Source: Promicromonosporaceae bacterium
GTDB lineage: Bacteria; Actinomycetota; Actinomycetes; Actinomycetales; Cellulomonadaceae
Length of the DNA stretch: 5,889 nucleotides
NCBI GenBank assembly: GCA_009782865.1
Contig: WRIF01000111.1
Location: forward strand, 1-5,889
Direction: 5' to 3'
Part shown: positions 1-5,889 of the stretch, piece by piece
Layout of the letters: every line of letters begins with the position of its first letter
How positions within the stretch are numbered: position 1 is the stretch's first letter
Notes under the pieces: generated by a model
Databases searched by the model: none
Seen by the model: only the letters and a program-made list of their open reading frames with translations
What the model was told of the DNA's origin: nothing
Translations under genes and position numbers: made by a program

Positions 1-1581
<1,581 letters not shown>

Positions 1582-1587
1582 GCGACT

Positions 1588-2070
1588 ATGGGAGTTCATC
1601 ACGAGTACGACATCGCGCTTGACTGGACGGACCCCAACGGCACCCGTTCCTACTCGTCGTACACGCGCGATCACCAGGTTCGCGCCGCGGGCAAGGCCCA
1701 CGCCATCGAGGCCTCTTCCCCGGAGCGATTCCGCGGCTCTCCCACCCGCTACAGCCCCGGTGAGCTGCTGACCGCGGCCATCTCGTCGGGGCACATGATG
1801 CGCTTCCTGGAGGTCTCCTCGCAGGTGGGTCTGGTGGTGCTCGAGTACCGAGACCACGCCCACGGGCTGGCCGAACTCGGCTCGCGCGGAGACGGCGCCG
1901 TCAACTGCTGCGTGCTGCGCCCGCGCCTGGTGGTCAGGCAGGGTCCGTTCGCCAACGACGTAGAGGTGGCGCGCCTGCACGAGCGCGCCCAATCCATGTC
2001 GGTGATCGCCACCTCCGTCTCCCTGGAGGTGCAGGTCCAGCCGGCCGGGCTCGAGGTTGTTCCCGCCTAG
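1588..2070 (+). CDS. OsmC/Ohr-family protein lacking both canonical redox cysteines
   Basis: The 160-residue product has the layout of the YhfA-like branch of the OsmC/Ohr family: an N-terminal strand region (YDIALDWT), a [11 protein letters not shown] segment, [23 protein letters not shown] helix, [13 protein letters not shown] strand, LRPRLVV strand, and the C-terminal [15 protein letters not shown] helix. Family members are usually cytosolic thiol peroxidases that reduce organic hydroperoxides with two cysteines. One sits in the central helix (usual wording S-C-H-M) and one in the C-terminal helix (usual C-F-I-A-N-S). Here those positions are Gly68 and Ser138, so ordinary peroxidase activity is not expected. 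The only cysteines are an adjacent pair, Cys107-Cys108, just before LRPR. The ATG at 1588 is the first usable start after the uvrA stop; the nearest GGAGG (1563-1567) is 20 bases away, so translation may depend on coupling to uvrA. The family assignment is firm; the function is unknown and could be ligand binding or a different thiol chemistry. Confidence 0.85.
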   Translation: MGVHHEYDIALDWTDPNGTRSYSSYTRDHQVRAAGKAHAIEASSPERFRGSPTRYSPGELLTAAISSGHMMRFLEVSSQVGLVVLEYRDHAHGLAELGSRGDGAVNCCVLRPRLVVRQGPFANDVEVARLHERAQSMSVIATSVSLEVQVQPAGLEVVPA

Positions 2071-2077
2071 CAGGCAG

Positions 2078-2083
2078 TAGGCT
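2078..2083 (+). promoter_or_regulatory. Candidate -10 box (TAGGCT) of a leaderless uvrC promoter
   Basis: TAGGCT fits the actinobacterial -10 pattern TANNNT and ends seven bases before the uvrC ATG at 2091, the spacing expected if transcription starts on or next to the A of the start codon. No Shine-Dalgarno sequence is visible between the previous stop codon (2068-2070) and the ATG, which suits leaderless initiation. A poor -35-like TTGTTC lies at 2057-2062 with a short 15-base spacer. A TANNNT match in 20 bases can arise by chance, so this is tentative. Confidence 0.35.
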
Positions 2084-2090
2084 CAGGCCC

Positions 2091-4091
2091 ATGGCCGATC
2101 CCGCCACCTACCGCCCACCGGCCGGACAGATTCCCACCGATCCGGGGGTCTATCGCTTCTCTGACCAGCACGGGCGCGTCATCTACGTCGGGAAGGCCAA
2201 GAATCTGCGGGCGCGCCTGTCGTCGTATTTCCAAGACGTGGCGGCCCTGCACCCGCGCACCCAGACGATGGTCACCACCGCCGCCCGGGTCGAATGGACC
2301 GTGGTGGGCACCGAGGTCGAGGCCCTCGCCCTGGAGTACTCGTGGATCAAGGAGTACGAGCCGCGGTTCAACGTCAAGTATCGCGATGACAAGTCGTACC
2401 CCTACCTGGCGGTGACGATGGGGGAGGAGTTCCCCCGCGCCCAGGTGATGCGCGGCGCCAAACGCCCAGGCACCCGCTATTTCGGCCCGTACGGGCAGGC
2501 GTGGGCGATCCGCGACACCCTCGACCTTCTGCTCAGGGTGTTCCCGATCCGCACCTGCTCGGCCGGCGTGTTCCGCCGCGCCCAGCAGCAGGACCGTCCC
2601 TGCCTGCAGGGATACATTGACCGTTGTGCCGCCCCCTGTGTCGGAAGGGTGAGTGCCGCCGAACACCGCGAGCTGGCCGCCGAGTTCTGTCAGTTCATGG
2701 CCGGGCAGACCGGGCAGTTTGTGCGACGCCTGGACGAGGAGATGCAGGCGGCCTCCGCGGCCCTCGACTTTGAGGCCGCGGCCCGCCTCCGCGACCAGTT
2801 GGTGGCCCTGCGCGCCGCGTTGGAGAAGAACACGGTGGTGCTGCCCGATGCCACCGACGCCGACGTGTTTGGCCTGGCCGGCGACGACCTGGAGGCCGCC
2901 GTCCAGGTGTTCCACGTGCGCGGGGGGCGCATCACCGGGCAGCGCGGCTGGGTGGTAGAAAAGGTTGAGGATCTCACCGACGCCGACCTGGTTGAACATC
3001 TCCTGCAGCAGGTGTACGGCGATGAGGGGCGAGAGCCGGAGCTGCGGACGGGCGGGGACGACCGTGGTGAGGGCAGCGCGGTGCCCCGCGAGATATTGGT
3101 TCCCACCCTGCCCGCCAACCCCCCTCAGGTCAGGGCCTGGCTCACCGGCCTGCGGGGCGCTGCCGTCACCCTCAAGGTGCCGCAGCGCGGCGACAAGCGC
3201 GCCCTGGCCGAGACCGTCACCAAGAATGCGCAGCAGGCGCTGGTGCTGCACCGCACCCGCCGCGCGGGCGACCTGACCACTCGCAGCCAGGCCCTGTCGG
3301 AGCTGCAGGCCGCCCTCGGGCTGGCCGAGGCCCCCCTGCGCATCGAGTGCTACGACGTGTCCCACACGCAGACCACCTACCGCACCGCCTCGATGGTGGT
3401 GTTCGAGGACGGCCTGCCCCGCAAGAGCGAGTACCGCACCTTCAAGATTCAGTCGCTCGCCGGCGGCTTCGAACACGGTGGCGCCGACGCCAGCGACGGC
3501 AATCGCGACGACTCGGCCGCGATGTTCGAGGTGATCACCCGCCGCTTTCGCCGCTACCTCACCGATGCCGAGCGGTACGGCGACCTGGACGGCGAACTGG
3601 GAGACGAGGCTCCAGGCAAGCGCAGGTTCGCCTACCCGCCGCAATTGGTGATAGTCGATGGCGGCATCCCGCAGGTCAACGCCGCCAGGCGCGCCCTCGA
3701 CGAGCTGGGAATCACCGACGTGCCCCTGTGCGGCCTGGCCAAGAAGTTCGAGGAGATCTACCTGCCCGGCCGCCGCACTCCCATCGTCCTGGAGCGCACC
3801 TCCGAGGGCCTCTACCTGATGCAGCGCCTGCGCGACGAGGCCCACCGCTTCGCCATCACCACCATGCGCAAGGCCCGGTCCAAGGGCATGACCGCCTCGG
3901 CGCTTGACGACATCCCCGGTCTTGGCCCCATCCGCAGCAAGGAGCTGCTGCGTCACTTCGGCTCCCTCAAGCGACTCAAGCTGGCGGGGGTGGACGAGAT
4001 CGCCGCCGCGCGCGGAATCGGCCCGGCCCTGGCCCGGACGGTGTATGGCGCCCTGCATCCGGCGCAACCCGCCGGGGAGATGGCAGAGTAG
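2091..4091 (+). CDS. uvrC: UvrC, excinuclease ABC subunit C (dual-incision nuclease)
   Basis: UvrC binds the UvrB-DNA pre-incision complex and cuts the damaged strand on both sides of the lesion. The 666-residue protein is complete, with all family domains in order. The N-terminal GIY-YIG nuclease (about residues 15-95, 3' incision) shows GVY with Tyr21, [13 protein letters not shown] with Tyr32 and Arg42, TEVEALALE with likely catalytic Glu82, and RFN with Asn94. Four cysteines, Cys156, Cys171, Cys179 and Cys183, match the cluster reported to bind 4Fe-4S in E. coli UvrC. A UVR/UvrB-binding helix pair lies at about 213-247 ([13 protein letters not shown]). The RNase H-like domain (5' incision) has ECYDVSHTQ with Asp422, DDSAAM with Asp473/474, VIVDGG with Asp523, and DEAHRF with His585. 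A tandem helix-hairpin-helix region (about 606-655) ends the protein. ATG 2091 is the only start before the GIY domain. The upstream gap is 20 bases without a clear ribosome binding site; yvcK follows after 4 bases. Confidence 0.98.
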   Translation: MADPATYRPPAGQIPTDPGVYRFSDQHGRVIYVGKAKNLRARLSSYFQDVAALHPRTQTMVTTAARVEWTVVGTEVEALALEYSWIKEYEPRFNVKYRDDKSYPYLAVTMGEEFPRAQVMRGAKRPGTRYFGPYGQAWAIRDTLDLLLRVFPIRTCSAGVFRRAQQQDRPCLQGYIDRCAAPCVGRVSAAEHRELAAEFCQFMAGQTGQFVRRLDEEMQAASAALDFEAAARLRDQLVALRAALEKNTVVLPDATDADVFGLAGDDLEAAVQVFHVRGGRITGQRGWVVEKVEDLTDADLVEHLLQQVYGDEGREPELRTGGDDRGEGSAVPREILVPTLPANPPQVRAWLTGLRGAAVTLKVPQRGDKRALAETVTKNAQQALVLHRTRRAGDLTTRSQALSELQAALGLAEAPLRIECYDVSHTQTTYRTASMVVFEDGLPRKSEYRTFKIQSLAGGFEHGGADASDGNRDDSAAMFEVITRRFRRYLTDAERYGDLDGELGDEAPGKRRFAYPPQLVIVDGGIPQVNAARRALDELGITDVPLCGLAKKFEEIYLPGRRTPIVLERTSEGLYLMQRLRDEAHRFAITTMRKARSKGMTASALDDIPGLGPIRSKELLRHFGSLKRLKLAGVDEIAAARGIGPALARTVYGALHPAQPAGEMAE

Positions 4092-4095
4092 GGCC

Positions 4096-5046
4096 ATGCC
4101 GGTCGGATCGCAGTCGCCCAAGGTCGTCGCCCTCGGCGGGGGACACGGCCTGAGCGCCACCCTGCGCGCCCTGCGGCACGTCTCTGACCGGCTGACCGCG
4201 GTGGTCACGGTGGCCGACGATGGCGGCTCATCGGGCCGGCTGCGTGCCGAGCTGGGCGGCCTGCCCCCCGGCGACCTGCGAATGGCGCTGACCGCCCTGA
4301 CCGACGACTCCGAGTGGGGCAGGCTGTGGGCAGCCGTCATGCAGCACCGCTTCCACTCGACGGGCCCCCTCGACAATCACGCCCTGGGAAACCTGCTCAT
4401 CTCCACGATGTGGGAGATCACCGGCGACTCGGTCGCCGGGCTCGACTGGGTCGGCCGCCTGCTGTCCGCCCGCGGCCGGGTGCTGCCGCTCAGCACCACC
4501 CCGCTCGTGGTCGAGGCCGACGTCTCGGGGGGCACCGAGCGCACCGTGGTCGGGCAGGTCAACGTCGCCTCCACCTCCGCGCGCATCGAACGGCTGCGCC
4601 TGATTCCCGCCGATCCCCCCGCCTGCCCCGAGGCGGTCGAGGCGATCAACCAGGCCGACTGGGTGGTGCTCGGCCCCGGCTCCTGGTACACCTCCGTGCT
4701 GGTGCATCTGCTGGTTCCGGCGGTGCGCGAGGCCCTCAACCACACCCCGGCCCGACGTTGCCTGGCGCTAAACCTGCGCGCCGAAAAGGAGACCGACGGC
4801 CTGACCGCCGTCGACCATCTGGTTGCCCTGAACCGCCACGACCCCGAACTGCGGATCGACGTGGTGCTCGCCGACCCGAGCACCATCGAAGACATCGACG
4901 CCGCCGAAGATGCCGCCCGCGCCCTCGGCGCCTCCCTGGTGATGCGCCAGGTGGCCCTGGGCGACGGCACCGCCCGTCACGACCCACTGCGCCTAGCAGC
5001 GGCGTATCGCGACCTTTTTGACTCGGTGGTCGGCGACGTTGCCTAA
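4096..5046 (+). CDS. yvcK: YvcK-family (CofD-like) UDP-sugar-binding protein, gluconeogenesis factor / CuvA ortholog
   Basis: This 316-residue cytosolic protein has the CofD-like Rossmann fold. YvcK of Bacillus and its mycobacterial ortholog CuvA bind UDP-GlcNAc and are needed for normal cell-wall synthesis and shape on gluconeogenic carbon sources; no transferase reaction is established. Visible motifs: KVVALGGGHGLS (residues 9-20), the hallmark TVADDGGSSGRLR (38-50), PPGDLR (57-62), DNHALGNLLI (93-102), VLGPGSWYTSVL (191-202, usually GPGSLYTS) and ETDGLTAVDHL (232-242). The frame is open upstream to 3904 inside uvrC, but the family homology begins just after ATG 4096, which lies 4 bases past the uvrC stop, so that start is chosen. 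A GGGGAG at 4074-4079 is 16 bases from the ATG, so coupled translation with uvrC is likely. The last threonine is Thr292, so a C-terminal phospho-threonine site like that reported in the mycobacterial ortholog is not obvious. The rapZ gene that usually precedes yvcK is absent here. Confidence 0.95.
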   Translation: MPVGSQSPKVVALGGGHGLSATLRALRHVSDRLTAVVTVADDGGSSGRLRAELGGLPPGDLRMALTALTDDSEWGRLWAAVMQHRFHSTGPLDNHALGNLLISTMWEITGDSVAGLDWVGRLLSARGRVLPLSTTPLVVEADVSGGTERTVVGQVNVASTSARIERLRLIPADPPACPEAVEAINQADWVVLGPGSWYTSVLVHLLVPAVREALNHTPARRCLALNLRAEKETDGLTAVDHLVALNRHDPELRIDVVLADPSTIEDIDAAEDAARALGASLVMRQVALGDGTARHDPLRLAAAYRDLFDSVVGDVA

Positions 5047-5049
5047 ACT
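5018..5049 (+). promoter_or_regulatory. Candidate leaderless whiA promoter (TTGACT ... TAAACT) inside the yvcK 3' end
   Basis: TTGACT at 5018-5023 differs from the -35 consensus TTGACA by one base, and TAAACT at 5044-5049 fits TANNNT and is close to the -10 consensus TATAAT. The -10 includes the yvcK stop codon TAA (5044-5046). It ends six bases before the whiA ATG at 5056, as expected for a leaderless mRNA beginning at or beside the start codon. No Shine-Dalgarno sequence is visible upstream of whiA. The spacer is 20 bases, longer than the ideal 17-18, so the -35 may contribute little. The T/A-rich patch (5015-5022) stands out from the GC-rich surroundings. Confidence 0.45.
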
Positions 5050-5055
5050 GCGCAG

Positions 5056-5889
5056 ATGGCCCTCACCGCTCAGCTGAAAGAAGAACTTGCCGCCGTCAAG
5101 GTGATCAAGATCCCGTGCCGCAAGGCTGAGGTGGCGGCGATGCTGCGCTACTCCAACGCCCTGCAACGCTCCCGCGGATCGACCGTGGTCGAGGCCGAGG
5201 TCGACTGCGAGCCCGCCGCCGACCGCCTGGAGGCCGACATCGCGGAGATGTATGGCTACCACCCGGAACGGATCGAGGTGCAGCCCGGCGGGATCAGGCG
5301 CGCCCCCCGCTATGTGCTGCGCTACGTCACCGATGGCGACGCCCTGGCCCGCCAGACCGGCCTGCTGGACAAGTTCGGCCGCCCCACCATTGGCCTCGAC
5401 CCGCAGCTGCTGCGTCAGGCGCGTCAGGTGGCGGCCCATGTGTGGCGAGGCGCCTTCCTGGTGGCCGGATCGCTGACCGAGCCGGGACGCTCCATGTCCC
5501 TGGAGGTGACCTGCCCTGGCTCAGAGACCGCCCTGGCACTGGTCAACTGCGCCCGCCACCTCGGCGTGGTCGCCAAGTCGCGCGAGGTCCGGGACTCGGT
5601 CCGCATTGTCATCAAGGATGGCGAGGCCATCTCCAGCCTGCTCGGCCAGATGGGCGCCCACGAGACCCGCCTCATCTGGGAGGAGCGGCGCGCCCGCCGG
5701 GAGGTGCGCGGCACCGCCAACCGCCTGGCCAACTTCGACGACGCCAACATTCGACGCTCGGCCCGGGCCGCCGTCGCCGCCGGGGCCAAGGTGCGCCGGG
5801 CCTTCGAGATCCTTGGCCCCGACGTCCCCACCCATCTCCGCGAGGCCGGCGAGCTGCGGATCGCCCACAAGGAAGCCTCGCTCGAGGAG
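5056..5889 (+). CDS. whiA: WhiA, sporulation/cell-division regulator (3' end outside window)
   Basis: WhiA is a DNA-binding protein of Gram-positive bacteria, distantly derived from LAGLIDADG homing endonucleases and fused to a C-terminal helix-turn-helix. In Streptomyces it works with WhiB to trigger sporulation septation; in non-sporulating relatives it affects cell division. The 278 codons present start MALTAQLKEELAAV and contain the N-terminal WhiA domain with CRKAEVAAMLR (residues 21-31), RYVLRYV and ALARQTGLLD (85-105). The LAGLIDADG-like core WRGAFLVAGSLTEPGRSMSLEVTCPG follows (130-155), then WEERRARREVRGTANRLANFDDANIRRS (208-235). The frame runs off the window at HKEASLEE, so roughly the last 50 residues of a ~325-residue protein, including the helix-turn-helix, are missing. 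ATG 5056 is nine bases after the yvcK stop and agrees with the usual N-terminus. The region after CRKAE reads RYSNALQRSRG where most actinobacterial WhiAs have RFAGGLH; this segment is divergent. It may have its own leaderless promoter in addition to read-through from yvcK. Confidence 0.95.
   Translation, partial: MALTAQLKEELAAVKVIKIPCRKAEVAAMLRYSNALQRSRGSTVVEAEVDCEPAADRLEADIAEMYGYHPERIEVQPGGIRRAPRYVLRYVTDGDALARQTGLLDKFGRPTIGLDPQLLRQARQVAAHVWRGAFLVAGSLTEPGRSMSLEVTCPGSETALALVNCARHLGVVAKSREVRDSVRIVIKDGEAISSLLGQMGAHETRLIWEERRARREVRGTANRLANFDDANIRRSARAAVAAGAKVRRAFEILGPDVPTHLREAGELRIAHKEASLEE

Noticed and set aside
2086..2098. Short inverted repeat GGCC-CAT-GGCC around the uvrC start codon, considered as an operator or hairpin
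   Set aside because: A four-base stem is expected by chance in DNA this GC-rich, and no longer symmetry surrounds it.
2641..3276. Alternate + frame open stretches within uvrC (2653-2958, 2965-3276)
   Set aside because: They are Pro/Arg/Ser-rich out-of-frame readings of the UVR-domain region, with no ribosome binding site or homology.
3904..4095. In-frame upstream extension of yvcK inside uvrC, adding 64 residues
   Set aside because: The extra residues are the out-of-frame reading of the uvrC helix-hairpin-helix end, have no YvcK homology, and would overlap uvrC by 188 bases. The family N-terminus begins after ATG 4096.
2067..4376. A 769-codon open frame on the minus strand across uvrC and the start of yvcK
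   Set aside because: It is antisense to two clearly conserved genes and rich in Gly, Ala, Leu, Gln and His in the way expected of a shadow frame in GC-rich DNA. It shows no recognisable domain. The long openness follows from codon bias on the opposite strand.
4228..4743. Minus-strand open frame opposite yvcK, plus similar ones at 4377-4970 and 4768-4980
   Set aside because: They are shadows of yvcK with low-complexity composition and no start context or homology.
5424..5870. Minus-strand open frames opposite whiA (also 5521-5868 and 4993-5439)
   Set aside because: The + strand frame encodes recognisable WhiA throughout, and the opposite frames show only GC-driven composition.

Overview
The window is GC-rich DNA with strong G/C preference at third codon positions and almost no intergenic space. 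The gene content (uvrA, an OsmC-family gene, uvrC, yvcK, whiA) points to a high-GC Gram-positive bacterium of the class Actinomycetes. A uvrC/yvcK/whiA block is a hallmark of that group. Protein wording hints weakly at something like Propionibacteriaceae, but I cannot place it more finely.

Layout: all five genes are on the + strand, separated by only 6, 20, 4 and 9 bases. (1) Bases 1-1581 are the 3' half of uvrA, whose start lies outside the window. (2) Bases 1588-2070 encode a small OsmC/Ohr-fold protein in which both expected redox cysteines are replaced. (3) Bases 2091-4091 are a complete uvrC. (4) Bases 4096-5046 are a complete yvcK-type (CofD-like) gene. (5) Bases 5056-5889 are whiA, cut by the window edge before its C-terminal helix-turn-helix. 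No RNA genes, mobile elements, CRISPR arrays, long repeats or convincing terminators were seen. No stretch longer than 20 bases lacks a gene.

Functionally, UvrA and UvrC are two of the three proteins of nucleotide excision repair. UvrA finds the lesion and loads UvrB (not in the window), and UvrC makes both incisions. YvcK links central carbon metabolism to cell-wall precursor supply, and WhiA is a sporulation/cell-division regulator. Their linkage to uvrC is old and conserved rather than an obvious shared pathway.

Most worth a second look: the OsmC-like protein lacks both canonical cysteines but has an adjacent Cys-Cys pair elsewhere. The rapZ (yvcJ) gene that normally lies between uvrC and yvcK is missing, leaving only 4 bases. 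Two candidate leaderless promoters sit directly upstream of the uvrC and whiA start codons, the latter formed from the yvcK stop codon. The first LAGLIDADG-like motif of WhiA is altered. I see no evidence for a wholly new system here; the window is mainly a core chromosomal cluster with lineage-specific changes.
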